Source of the DNA: Alphaproteobacteria bacterium
GTDB taxonomy: Bacteria; Pseudomonadota; Alphaproteobacteria; Rhizobiales; CAJQND01
Direction of reading: 5' to 3'
NCBI GenBank assembly: GCA_024227565.1
Contig: JAAEUE010000195.1
Coordinates: 1 to 54,380 of the forward strand
Length of the DNA stretch: 54,380 bases
Shown: positions 16,321-26,922 of the stretch, piece after piece
Layout of the letters: every line of letters starts with the position of its first letter
Position numbering within the stretch: position 1 is the first letter of the stretch
Position numbers and translations under genes: made by a program
The notes under the pieces: generated by a model
Told to the model about the DNA's origin: nothing
What the model saw: only the letters and a program-made list of their open reading frames with translations
Database searches by the model: none

Positions 16321-17154
16321 CTAGCGGTGCGCGAAGTCCCAGTAGAGTTCGCGGGCTTTGCTGAAAATCGGTCCTGGCTGCAGATCCCTCTCCTCAAAGC
16401 GCGACACAGGCATGACTTTGCCCCAGTTGCCGGTTGAGAAGATCTCGTCAGCATCCGCGAAGTCACCGGCGGTGAGGGTGCGCTCAAACACATCGAAGCC
16501 AGCGCCGCGCAGCAGTTCCATCACCCGGGCCCGGGTGATGCCGCTGAGGAAGGTGCCATTGGGCACCGGCGTGTGCACCTGGCCGTCCTTGGCATAGAAG
16601 ATGTTTGCTGTGGCAAGCTCTGCCACATGGCCAAGCGGATCGAGCATCAGCGCGTTCTCAAATCCTCTGGTGCCCGCCTCGCGCAAGGCGCGGCCGGAAT
16701 TGGGATAATGACAGGCAGCTTTGGCGTGGGTCAGGGCGAACTCGGGACCCGGGCGGCGGAACGGCGACACCGTGAGGGAGAAACCGTTGGCTTCGGGCAT
16801 GGGCTGTTCGTGAATGGTGAAGCAGAACTGCGTGGTTTCAGGATCATTGTCCACAAAGCCGGCTTCGGCCCAATACATGGGCTTCACGTAGAGCGCGGCG
16901 TCAGCGGCAAATTTTGCAATGCCATCTTGTGCGATCTCCATCAGTTCGCCGGCTTTGTGCCCTGATTTCAGGCCCATGGCGCCGGCTGAATTGATGACCC
17001 GTTGGCAATGCAGATCAAGATCCGGTGCAACACCCTCAAAAAAGCGGGCACCATCAAACACGGTGGATGCCAACCACGAGCCATGCGTGAGTGGGCCCAT
17101 GATCATGGGATTTCCCTCAACCCAACTTCCGTTCCAAAATGTCCAGGCTTGCAT
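16321..17154 (-). CDS. Branched-chain aminotransferase-like PLP enzyme (fold IV)
   Basis: A 277-residue class IV aminotransferase related to IlvE. The PLP lysine is Lys145 in HAKAACHYPNSGRALREA and the glutamate contacting the pyridine nitrogen is Glu179 in HVAELATANIF. N-terminal WNGSWVEGN and FDGARFFEG are typical. It probably transfers amino groups for branched-chain or similar amino acids; a D-amino acid or aminodeoxychorismate role is less likely. AAAGGA lies 9 bases before ATG 17154; the open frame extends 24 codons upstream without a ribosome site. Confidence 0.85.
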   Translation of the reverse strand: MQAWTFWNGSWVEGNPMIMGPLTHGSWLASTVFDGARFFEGVAPDLDLHCQRVINSAGAMGLKSGHKAGELMEIAQDGIAKFAADAALYVKPMYWAEAGFVDNDPETTQFCFTIHEQPMPEANGFSLTVSPFRRPGPEFALTHAKAACHYPNSGRALREAGTRGFENALMLDPLGHVAELATANIFYAKDGQVHTPVPNGTFLSGITRARVMELLRGAGFDVFERTLTAGDFADADEIFSTGNWGKVMPVSRFEERDLQPGPIFSKARELYWDFAHR

Positions 17155-17270
17155 CGATTGGTGTTCCTTTGCGGTGCGCAATCCTTTAGCAGGAAAGGCA
17201 CACGGCGCAAAAGCAAAGGGCACCAAAATTTGATGCCCTTGAGTGTTTTAAAAGTGCGCCTAGCGGCTGA

Positions 17271-18224
17271 TCAGGAGCCGGTGTAGAAGATGTGCCGGCC
17301 GATTTTGGTCAACCTGCGCATGAAGCGTGACCATTTGGGCTTCACATAGTCGGCATGGTAGTGGAGCACCGAAGCGTTAACTACACGCGATTTTTCCGCC
17401 TTGCTCATGACCCTGTGGGCCAGTTTCTTGGCAAAATTCCACTGCTGCCCGATCTTTGGCCGGTCGTGCTGACCATCGCAGGTGAAAGAGAACTGGCAGC
17501 CGTGCAGTTTGGTCTTGGAATGGTTTTCATAGACCACGCTGCAGATGTTGTTCGGGTAGTTCGAGCTCTTCACGCGGTTCATCACCACATTGGCCACGGC
17601 AAGCTGACCGGCCTTGGATTCAGAGCGCGCTTCGAAGTAGATGGCTTTGGCCAGGCAATGATGCTGAGCGATCTTGGCTTGGCGCTTTGCGCGAACCAAG
17701 CCGCGCGCTGTGTGGCCGCGGCGGAAGATAGCGTTCAGTTTACGCGCCGGCGGTGATGCGACCGCATAAGACTGGCGGTGGGGGGACAGCAGCTGCGGCT
17801 TGTTCAAAGGCAGAACGGCCGGGCGCAAGACAATTGAATCGTCGCGCTCCAATGCGCTGTCCAAAATAAGATCTGATTTGAGAGATGCTGTGACCTGTTG
17901 GCCGATTTCGACGGAGTAGCCTTGCTCTTCGAGCGCGATGTCACCTTGGGTGAGAGACGCTTTGGTGACCAGCGACACGGCGGACGGCTGGGTTACATCG
18001 TTCCATTCCGTTCCCGGTCCGGTGCGAGCACTTGCAACGTTGCCAAGATAGCTGCCGATGACGGCCACGCCTACCACAAGGGCAGCGCCGGCCATGACAT
18101 AGGGCAAACCGTCAGCAAGCCGGCTGCGCCCAGGAGTCAACGTCTCGAGTGTCGCTATCTCTTCGATGGTCTCTAATGTCAGAGGACTTTCCCCTCTGCC
18201 TCCCGCAAACCAACCCCTACTCAC
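17271..18224 (-). CDS. SleB-type cell wall hydrolase, membrane-anchored
   Basis: A 317-residue protein with a short cytoplasmic N-terminus, one membrane helix at about 41-63 (PYVMAGAALVVGVAVIGSYL), a long linker and a C-terminal Hydrolase_2 (SleB/CwlJ) domain from about residue 188. It has LAKAIYFEARSESKAG (catalytic Glu198), NVVMNRVKSSNYP, CQFSFTCDGQ and ASVLHYHADYV. The family cleaves peptidoglycan glycan strands; in non-spore-formers it remodels or separates the wall. It starts at GTG 18224 with AGAGG upstream. The preceding 201 bases hold TTAACC-type motifs that suggest cell-cycle control. Confidence 0.88.
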   Translation of the reverse strand: MSRGWFAGGRGESPLTLETIEEIATLETLTPGRSRLADGLPYVMAGAALVVGVAVIGSYLGNVASARTGPGTEWNDVTQPSAVSLVTKASLTQGDIALEEQGYSVEIGQQVTASLKSDLILDSALERDDSIVLRPAVLPLNKPQLLSPHRQSYAVASPPARKLNAIFRRGHTARGLVRAKRQAKIAQHHCLAKAIYFEARSESKAGQLAVANVVMNRVKSSNYPNNICSVVYENHSKTKLHGCQFSFTCDGQHDRPKIGQQWNFAKKLAHRVMSKAEKSRVVNASVLHYHADYVKPKWSRFMRRLTKIGRHIFYTGS

Positions 18225-18425
18225 ACCTAACCTCTTATACGATAATCAAACATACAGACTAACAGACTGACGCAGATTACCCCATTGAGCGTTTAGCATA
18301 GGTTAACCATACCAAACAACAGGCGTCAGGGTGAACTCGGCTATAAATGCGACCGAAATTGGGCAAAAGATGGATAAACTGTGTTCCGAACCACATTTAA
18401 CCTTAATGCTCTCGACGCTTAAGGC
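18225..18425. promoter_or_regulatory. AT-rich region upstream of sleB-like gene
   Basis: 201 bases between ppdK and the cell wall hydrolase gene. It contains TTAACCAT at 18303-18310 and TTAACCTTAA near 18397. TTAACC/TTAA half-sites resemble binding sites of the cell-cycle regulator CtrA in alphaproteobacteria, but the full TTAA-N7-TTAA consensus is absent, so this is tentative. Confidence 0.3.
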
Positions 18426-21131
18426 CTAAGACGACGGCGTTTCAGCCTCGGCGCGGGCCGCTGCTTGGGCCGCCGCAAGTCTGGCAATCGGCACGCGGAA
18501 CGGAGAACAGGACACATAATCCAAACCGGTTTTGTGGCAGAATTCAACAGATCTTGGGTCCCCGCCGTGCTCGCCACATATGCCCAGCTTCAAATCCGGG
18601 CGCACATCGCGTCCCCGGCTTGAGCCGATCTCAACGAGCTCTCCCACACCGTCCACATCAATACTTACGAATGGATCCTCCGGCAGGATGCCTTTGGCGG
18701 TGTATTCGTTCAAAAACCGCGCCGAATCATCTCGGCTTATGCCGAAGGTGGTTTGAGTTAGGTCATTGGTCCCAAACGAGAAAAACTCCGCCGTCTGGGC
18801 AATTTCGCCTGCGCGCAAGGCCGCGCGGGGCAGTTCAATCATGGTACCAACCAAATATTGAGGCGCCTCGCCGGTCTCTTCTTGGACAAGGCGTGCAACC
18901 GCCGTTATTCTTTCGCGCACCGCCTCAAACTCGGCCAAAGTGGCGATCAGAGGCACCATCACCTCCGCCGTCACACGCTCGCCTGTTTGCCGACCTGCCT
19001 CCACGGCAGCCTCGAAGATGGCCCGGGCCTGCATTTCGGCAATTTCCGGATAGCTGATGGCGATCCGGCAACCGCGGTGGCCCAGCATGGGGTTGAATTC
19101 ATCTAATTCCTGAACCCGCGCACGCATCTTATCGGTGGAAATGCCCATGGCTTCGGCCACATTGCGGATCTCTTCGTCGGTTTTTGGCAGAAACTCGTTA
19201 AGTGGAGGGTCCAAAAGCCGGATCGTTACCGGCAATCCGGACATTATTTTGAACAGCTCAACAAAATCGCTGCGCTGCATGGGCAAAAGCTTGGCCAGTG
19301 CCGTGCGGCGTTCTTCTTCATTGTCGGCCAGGATCATCTCACGCACGGCGACAATGCGGTCAGATTCAAAGAACATGTGCTCCGTACGGCAGAGGCCGAT
19401 GCCTTCAGCGCCAAAGTCCCGGGCAAGCCGCGCATCTGCAGGGGTGTCTGCATTGGCCCGCACGCCAAGGCTTTTGACTTCATCGGTCCAACCCATGATC
19501 TTGCCGAAGTCGCCGGAAAGCTCTGGCTGGATCATGGCCACCTCACCGCGCATGATCTGGCCGGTAGAGCCGTCAAGCGTGATGACATCGCCTTTGGTGA
19601 GCACAACATCACCAGCCACAAGCTCACCGCGCTCTTGATCAACACGCAAGCCGCCGGCCCCAGACACGCACGGCGTGCCCATGCCCCGGGCCACCACGGC
19701 CGCATGAGAGGTCATGCCGCCCCGCGTGGTGAGAATGCCTTCAGCAGCGTGCATGCCGTGAATATCCTCAGGACTGGTCTCCATGCGCACCAGAATGACC
19801 CTGTGACCTTGGGCTTTGAGCTTTTCAGCCTGATCGGAATCAAAGACAATCTCCCCGCAGGCCGCGCCTGGAGATGCCGGCAGACCAGAACCGATCACAT
19901 CGCGCGCGCCATCGGGATCCAGCGTAGGGTGGAGCAGCTGATCGAGCGAATTGGGCTCAATGCGGCTCACCGCCTCAGCCTTGGAGATGAGGCCTTCCTC
20001 GGCCATGTCAGCGGCAATCTTCAGCGCGGCCTTGGCGGTGCGCTTGCCCGAGCGGGTTTGCAGCATCCAAAGCTTTCCATCCTGGATGGTGAACTCAATA
20101 TCCTGCATGTCGCAATAATGGCGCTCAAGTTCGTTATAGATGCGGGTAAGTTCCGCGAAGGCTTCCGGCATCAGTTGTTCCAGCGAGGGTGCATCGTCAC
20201 CGGCAGCAATGCGGGCTGCCTCAGTGATGTTTTGCGGGGTGCGGATGCCCGCAACCACGTCTTCGCCCTGGGCGTTGACCAGAAACTCACCATAAAACTC
20301 TTTGGCCCCGGTTGAGGGATTGCGGGTGAAGGCAACACCGGTCGCAGAGCCTTCACCCATGTTGCCGAACACCATGGCCTGAACATTGACGGCGGTGCCC
20401 CATTCGGCCGGGATGTTGTTCAGCCGGCGATAGGTGATCGCCCGCGTATTCTGCCAAGACGAGAACACAGCGCTAATCGCGCCCCAAAGCTGTTCTTTCA
20501 CGTCTTGCGGGAAGGGTTTGTCCAACTCTGTTTGAACACAAGCTTTGAAGGACGAAATGATGGTCTGCCAATCGTCTGCCGTCAGATCGGTGTCCAGATA
20601 ATAGCCAGCTTCAGTCTTGAATTCTTCCAGGATGTCTTCAAAGAAATAGTGCTCAACTCCCAAAACCACGTCGGAATACATTTGGATGAACCGGCGGTAG
20701 CTGTCATAGGCAAACCGCTTGTCGCCGGCCTTTGCGGCCAGACCCTCGACGGTGTCGTCGTTAAGACCCAGATTGAGCACCGTATCCATCATGCCGGGCA
20801 TGGAGGCACGAGCGCCGGAGCGCACTGAAACAAGCAGCGGATCGGCCTTATCTCCGAACCTGGTCCCCACCGTGGCCTCGATCTTGGCAATCGCTGAATC
20901 CACTTGGCCTGCAAGCGCTTCGGGATATTGCCGGTCGTTCTCATAGAACGCGGTGCAAACTTGCGTGGTCAATGTGAAGCCTGGGGGCACGGGCAGATTG
21001 AGATTGCACATCTCCGCAAGGTTTGCGCCCTTGCCGCCGAGCAGTTCTTTCATCTCCGCCGTACCATCTGCGGAGCCGCCACCAAATGAATAGACCCAGG
21101 TCAGACCTAGGGTCGGATCGATTGCCGTCAT
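18426..21131 (-). CDS. ppdK: Pyruvate, phosphate dikinase
   Basis: A 901-residue enzyme interconverting ATP, phosphate and pyruvate with AMP, pyrophosphate and phosphoenolpyruvate. The domains appear in order: the ATP-grasp nucleotide-binding part (GGKGANLAEMCNLNLPVPPG at the start), the swivelling phosphohistidine domain with GGMTSHAAVVARGMG (His476), and the PEP-binding barrel with SFGTNDLTQTTFG and LGICGEHGGDP (Cys852). Length fits the bacterial enzyme. AAAGG lies 9 bases before ATG 21131; the open frame continues 41 codons upstream. It probably serves gluconeogenesis or pyrophosphate-linked glycolysis. It is divergent from the DUF1835 gene across 165 bases. Confidence 0.97.
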   Translation of the reverse strand: MTAIDPTLGLTWVYSFGGGSADGTAEMKELLGGKGANLAEMCNLNLPVPPGFTLTTQVCTAFYENDRQYPEALAGQVDSAIAKIEATVGTRFGDKADPLLVSVRSGARASMPGMMDTVLNLGLNDDTVEGLAAKAGDKRFAYDSYRRFIQMYSDVVLGVEHYFFEDILEEFKTEAGYYLDTDLTADDWQTIISSFKACVQTELDKPFPQDVKEQLWGAISAVFSSWQNTRAITYRRLNNIPAEWGTAVNVQAMVFGNMGEGSATGVAFTRNPSTGAKEFYGEFLVNAQGEDVVAGIRTPQNITEAARIAAGDDAPSLEQLMPEAFAELTRIYNELERHYCDMQDIEFTIQDGKLWMLQTRSGKRTAKAALKIAADMAEEGLISKAEAVSRIEPNSLDQLLHPTLDPDGARDVIGSGLPASPGAACGEIVFDSDQAEKLKAQGHRVILVRMETSPEDIHGMHAAEGILTTRGGMTSHAAVVARGMGTPCVSGAGGLRVDQERGELVAGDVVLTKGDVITLDGSTGQIMRGEVAMIQPELSGDFGKIMGWTDEVKSLGVRANADTPADARLARDFGAEGIGLCRTEHMFFESDRIVAVREMILADNEEERRTALAKLLPMQRSDFVELFKIMSGLPVTIRLLDPPLNEFLPKTDEEIRNVAEAMGISTDKMRARVQELDEFNPMLGHRGCRIAISYPEIAEMQARAIFEAAVEAGRQTGERVTAEVMVPLIATLAEFEAVRERITAVARLVQEETGEAPQYLVGTMIELPRAALRAGEIAQTAEFFSFGTNDLTQTTFGISRDDSARFLNEYTAKGILPEDPFVSIDVDGVGELVEIGSSRGRDVRPDLKLGICGEHGGDPRSVEFCHKTGLDYVSCSPFRVPIARLAAAQAAARAEAETPSS

Positions 21132-21296
21132 GAAGAATCGCCTTTGAGGTGAGTTTGGGCGCCAGAAGCCATAGGCCCGCCCGCGAATCAAGGGCACTAA
21201 AGACGCAGGTGGACAAACCTGCCTTCCAGCGGTTGACACCTTGGGATCGAACACCTAACTCTGCAAAACAGAGTAACATTCAGACAAGAGCAAATC

Positions 21297-22313
21297 ATGC
21301 GAACATATCTGCACATCACCAACGGCGATGGCGCGGCCGGTCTGCTCAAGGCGTCTGGCCTTGAGGGCGATGTTCTGCCGTGGCGCGACCCCATGCATCA
21401 CGGGCCGTTTCCGGCAAACGCAGACCTTCAGACCCTCAGCGAGATCAGAGGGCGTTACCTCGCGGGGCCCGGTTTGCCGGAGGGCGATGTTGTCCGTGAT
21501 TTTGAACTCCGCAATGAACATCTGAAGAGCGCTTGCCTCTATGAGGAGGTGGTGCTGTGGTTTGAGCATGATTTGCTGGACCAACTCCAGATTTTGCAGG
21601 TGCTGGACCTCGTCGCAGACCGGTTCGCAGCACCGCGTGCGCTCAGCATGATCTGCATAGACCGGTTCGAAGGCGTTGAGGGGTTTCGCGGGCTTGGGCA
21701 ATTGACCTGTGAACAGATCAAATCCCTTTGGCCCCAGCGTAAACCGGTGTCTGAGGCACAGATCGCCCTGGCATCAAAGGGTTGGTCAGCCTTCCTTTCG
21801 AACGACCCAGCGGACTTGGAGCGTTTTTTGAGCGAAGATCTGGGCGAACTTCCCTTTCTGGCCGCAGCACTGAAGCGTCACCTGGAAGAATATCCCGAGG
21901 CCGGCACTGGCCTGACACGCACAGAGGCACAGATCCTCGCGCTGGTCACAGGCGGCGTTCACAGCCCGGTTTCGCTGTTCGTGCAGAATATGGACCTGGA
22001 AACGACGCTGTATATGGGCAATTGGCCCACGTTCAGCCGCATCAATGTGCTCTGCTCGGGCCCAACCTCGCTGCTGCGGTGTGACCCTGACGGCAAATTT
22101 CGCTATCCTCCAAACGAGCAATTCCCGCCTACGGCATTTGCGGCCCAATGCCTGCTCCTCACCGAGGCCGGCAAAGACGTGACCTCAGGCAAGCGCAGCG
22201 CCCACAATCTGATTGCGCGGGATGAATGGCTGGGCGGCGTGCACCTAAAATCCGGCGAACCCATGTGGAGCTGGGACAGCGCAAACCAGCGGCTTTCCAG
22301 AAAGGAACTTTGA
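21297..22313 (+). CDS. DUF1835-domain protein
   Basis: A 338-residue cytoplasmic protein. The N-terminal third matches DUF1835: LHITNGDGAAGLLKASGLEG, then WRDPMHHGPFP and VVLWFEHDLLDQLQ. The rest resembles the DUF3658-like C-terminal region, with LTRTEAQILALVTGGVHSP and a tail KSGEPMWSWDSANQRLSR. The function is unknown; DUF1835 proteins often sit near regulators. It is followed by a winged-helix gene 3 bases later, which strongly suggests a two-gene operon and a possible regulator-partner relation. The ribosome site is weak. Confidence 0.85.
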   Translation: MRTYLHITNGDGAAGLLKASGLEGDVLPWRDPMHHGPFPANADLQTLSEIRGRYLAGPGLPEGDVVRDFELRNEHLKSACLYEEVVLWFEHDLLDQLQILQVLDLVADRFAAPRALSMICIDRFEGVEGFRGLGQLTCEQIKSLWPQRKPVSEAQIALASKGWSAFLSNDPADLERFLSEDLGELPFLAAALKRHLEEYPEAGTGLTRTEAQILALVTGGVHSPVSLFVQNMDLETTLYMGNWPTFSRINVLCSGPTSLLRCDPDGKFRYPPNEQFPPTAFAAQCLLLTEAGKDVTSGKRSAHNLIARDEWLGGVHLKSGEPMWSWDSANQRLSRKEL

Positions 22314-22316
22314 GCT

Positions 22317-22616
22317 TTGGCCGATCTGCCCAAATTCGACCGGATGTTTCACCAGGCAGTGCGCACGCGGCTGGCGGCGCTTTTGTACCGGGAAGCGAGC
22401 AGTTTTTCCGACCTGAAGGTCACTCTGGCCATTACTGACGGCAATCTGGATGCGCACCTGCGCAAGCTCAGCGCGGCGGGCTATCTGCAGAGTGAAATGG
22501 TGGTTGAGGGCCGTCCGCGCACGGTCTACAGCCTCTCTCCAAGCGGCATCGAGGCGTTCGATGACTATCTGGATGCGCTCGATGAGCTGCTCGAGCTAAC
22601 ACGCCCGGCGCCATAA
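22317..22616 (+). CDS. Winged-helix transcriptional regulator
   Basis: A 99-residue winged-helix DNA-binding protein of the PadR/MarR-like HTH_27 kind: [40 protein letters not shown] for the recognition region, and [17 protein letters not shown] for the wing. It starts at TTG 22317, with AAAGGA inside the end of the DUF1835 gene. The rare start and 3-base gap suggest coupled, modest expression. Single-domain members repress small operons as dimers; its target and effector are unknown. Confidence 0.85.
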   Translation: MADLPKFDRMFHQAVRTRLAALLYREASSFSDLKVTLAITDGNLDAHLRKLSAAGYLQSEMVVEGRPRTVYSLSPSGIEAFDDYLDALDELLELTRPAP

Positions 22617-22744
22617 GCGAACTCGGCCGCCACTCTACCTTGAGGCGTGTTGATGCCAATTTCTCCATTTGGTTAAGCTTGCATAAACCAAGACAGGCCA
22701 TGGTTGGTCCGGGTGATCGACAAATTCTGCCTTTAGGCTCGGAC

Positions 22745-24781
<2,037 letters not shown>

Positions 24782-24830
24782 TCTGCCCTTGGACGGGCGT
24801 GGAGCTCAATCTGAGCCGGAAATCCCCAAC

Positions 24831-26834
24831 TCACTTCTTCCCGCGCCGCAATGCGCCGCCGCCACCACGCGGCGGTTTTCCTCCCGCTAAAGCGGCGGCC
24901 TTTGCTCTGGCCTTGTTCTTTTTGCTGTTTGGCTTTCCCTTGGGTGGCGGCTGCCCCTTGCCCGCGCCTCTGGCTTTGAATGGGCGGTGGGGTTTGCCGC
25001 CATCGGGTTTATGCCTGGCAACACCTGTCTCGCCGGCTGCATCCGCCCGTGCGGGCTCGTGATCGTGCGCGGCCTCTGATTTCGCCGGGTCCCATTGGGA
25101 TTTGGATTTTTTCACACGGTGGGAGAGTTCCTCATAGCCTTCAGCCGATTTGCCCGTTTTCGGACGTTTGGATTTTTTGAAACCGGGCTTGTTGTCGCGC
25201 TGTTTGGGCGCGGGGGCAGAGCGCGGCCCTCTGGCCGCAGCAGGCGGGGCGTCCAGTTGAATGAGGGCCGTGCCCCCTTCCACCTTCATCTCCGGGCCCA
25301 CAGTCGCCAGGAACGAGGCGACGCTCGCCTCGCGGATTTCGATGTAGGACAGATCCTGCTGAATCCGGATCGCGCCGATGTCCTTGTTGGTGATGCCGCC
25401 AACCTTGCAGATCATCGGCAGCAAGCGGCGCGGCTCGGCGTTCTGGTCGTGGCCGCCGGCAATGGAGAACCAGACGCTTGGACCAAACGCCTCTCGGGGC
25501 GCCTGTTGCTTTTCCTCAACGCCCGATATCTCTTCAGGGGCCGAGTGCCGGGAGTGGTAGAGCCGCAAATAGGCTGCTGCGATCTGGTGCGGCGTGAAGC
25601 GCTCCACCAGGTTCTCAACAGGGGTCTGTTCTGCCTCGCTCATCTCATCTTGCCAGGCAGGATCGGCCAGCATGCGCTCTTCATCGCGCGCCTTCACGGC
25701 GTCGGCGGACGGCGCGTTGGACCACTCGGCCTTGAGCTTCCCCCAGCTCAAAAGCCTTTGCGCCAGCTTCCGCGATTTTGCCGGCACGATCATGACGCTT
25801 ACGCCCTTGCGCCCGGCCCGGCCGGTACGTCCGGAACGATGGAGCAGGGTTTCGTTGTTTGACGGAAGATCCGCATGGACCACCAGATCAAGGTTCGGCA
25901 GATCGATCCCGCGGGCGGCCACATCGGTGGCGACACAAACCCGCGCCCGCCCATCGCGCATAGCTTGCAGGGCATGGGTGCGTTCGGTCTGCGACAGCTC
26001 TCCAGACAAGGCCACCACCGAAAACCCGCGGTTGGACAGGCGCGTGGTCAAGCGGTTGACCATGGCGCGCGTGTTACAGAACACAAGGGCGTTCGGGGCC
26101 TCGTAGTATCGCAGGGTGTTGATGATGGCGTTCTCAGTGTCCCGCTGCACAACGTTCAGGGCGCGGTATTCGATGTCGGCGTGCTGGGTGTGCTCGGTCT
26201 TGACCGCGATGCGAACGGCATCGTTCTGGTATTTCTTGGCAAGGCTGGTGATTGCCTGGGGGACTGTTGCCGAGAACAAAAGCGTCTGGCGCTCTTTCGG
26301 CGCCTTGCCGAGAATGAACTCCAGGTCCTCCCTAAACCCGAGATCCAGCATTTCGTCGGCTTCGTCCAGCACCACAGCCCGCAAACTGCCCAGATCGATA
26401 GAACGGCGCATGATGTGATCGCGCAGGCGGCCAGGTGTGGCGACAACAATGTGGGCCCCGCGCGACAAGGCCCGGCGCTCATCGCGCATGTCCATGCCGC
26501 CCACGCAGGAGGTTACCACCGCGCCCGCCTTGGCAAAGAGCCAGCCCAACTCGCGCTTGACCTGCAGGGCCAGCTCGCGGGTCGGGGCCACCACCAGGGC
26601 CAGCGGCAAGCTGGCAGCGGAAAACTTTTCGTCCTCGCCCAGCAACTGCGGCGCAATGGCCAATCCGAAGCCCAGCGTCTTGCCGGAGCCTGTTTGGGCG
26701 GAAACCAGAAGATCAGCAGCGTTGAGATCCGAATTGGTGACCGCCTCCTGCACTGGTGTAAGCGTTGTGTATCCGCGCTCTTCAAGCGCGTCGGCGAGGG
26801 TCTTTTTCACGGTGTACTTCTTTGCTTGTTGCAA
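24831..26834 (-). CDS. DEAD-box RNA helicase with DbpA-type RNA-binding domain
   Basis: A 667-residue helicase with all core motifs: Q motif with GYTTLTPVQ (21-29), Walker A AQTGSGKT (46-53), APTREL, TPGRL, DEAD (157-160), SAT (188-190), then in domain 2 VFCNTRA, ATDVAARGID and HRSGRTGRAGR. After the core is a DbpA RNA-binding domain (about 455-530: LLPMICKVGGITNKDIGAIR) and a Lys/Arg/Gly-rich disordered tail of about 130 residues. This resembles CsdA/DeaD helicases that act in ribosome assembly and cold adaptation. It is read towards the hybrid kinase gene, with 49 bases between stops. Confidence 0.95.
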   Translation of the reverse strand: MQQAKKYTVKKTLADALEERGYTTLTPVQEAVTNSDLNAADLLVSAQTGSGKTLGFGLAIAPQLLGEDEKFSAASLPLALVVAPTRELALQVKRELGWLFAKAGAVVTSCVGGMDMRDERRALSRGAHIVVATPGRLRDHIMRRSIDLGSLRAVVLDEADEMLDLGFREDLEFILGKAPKERQTLLFSATVPQAITSLAKKYQNDAVRIAVKTEHTQHADIEYRALNVVQRDTENAIINTLRYYEAPNALVFCNTRAMVNRLTTRLSNRGFSVVALSGELSQTERTHALQAMRDGRARVCVATDVAARGIDLPNLDLVVHADLPSNNETLLHRSGRTGRAGRKGVSVMIVPAKSRKLAQRLLSWGKLKAEWSNAPSADAVKARDEERMLADPAWQDEMSEAEQTPVENLVERFTPHQIAAAYLRLYHSRHSAPEEISGVEEKQQAPREAFGPSVWFSIAGGHDQNAEPRRLLPMICKVGGITNKDIGAIRIQQDLSYIEIREASVASFLATVGPEMKVEGGTALIQLDAPPAAARGPRSAPAPKQRDNKPGFKKSKRPKTGKSAEGYEELSHRVKKSKSQWDPAKSEAAHDHEPARADAAGETGVARHKPDGGKPHRPFKARGAGKGQPPPKGKPNSKKNKARAKAAALAGGKPPRGGGGALRRGKK

Positions 26835-26922
26835 GGTGTCGGCAGGTCAATGTGCTGCCGATCATCGAATATCTATTGTGCTGGGTCAGTTCTGCGACCA
26901 GCAGGCGGTCAAGGCGCCTGTA

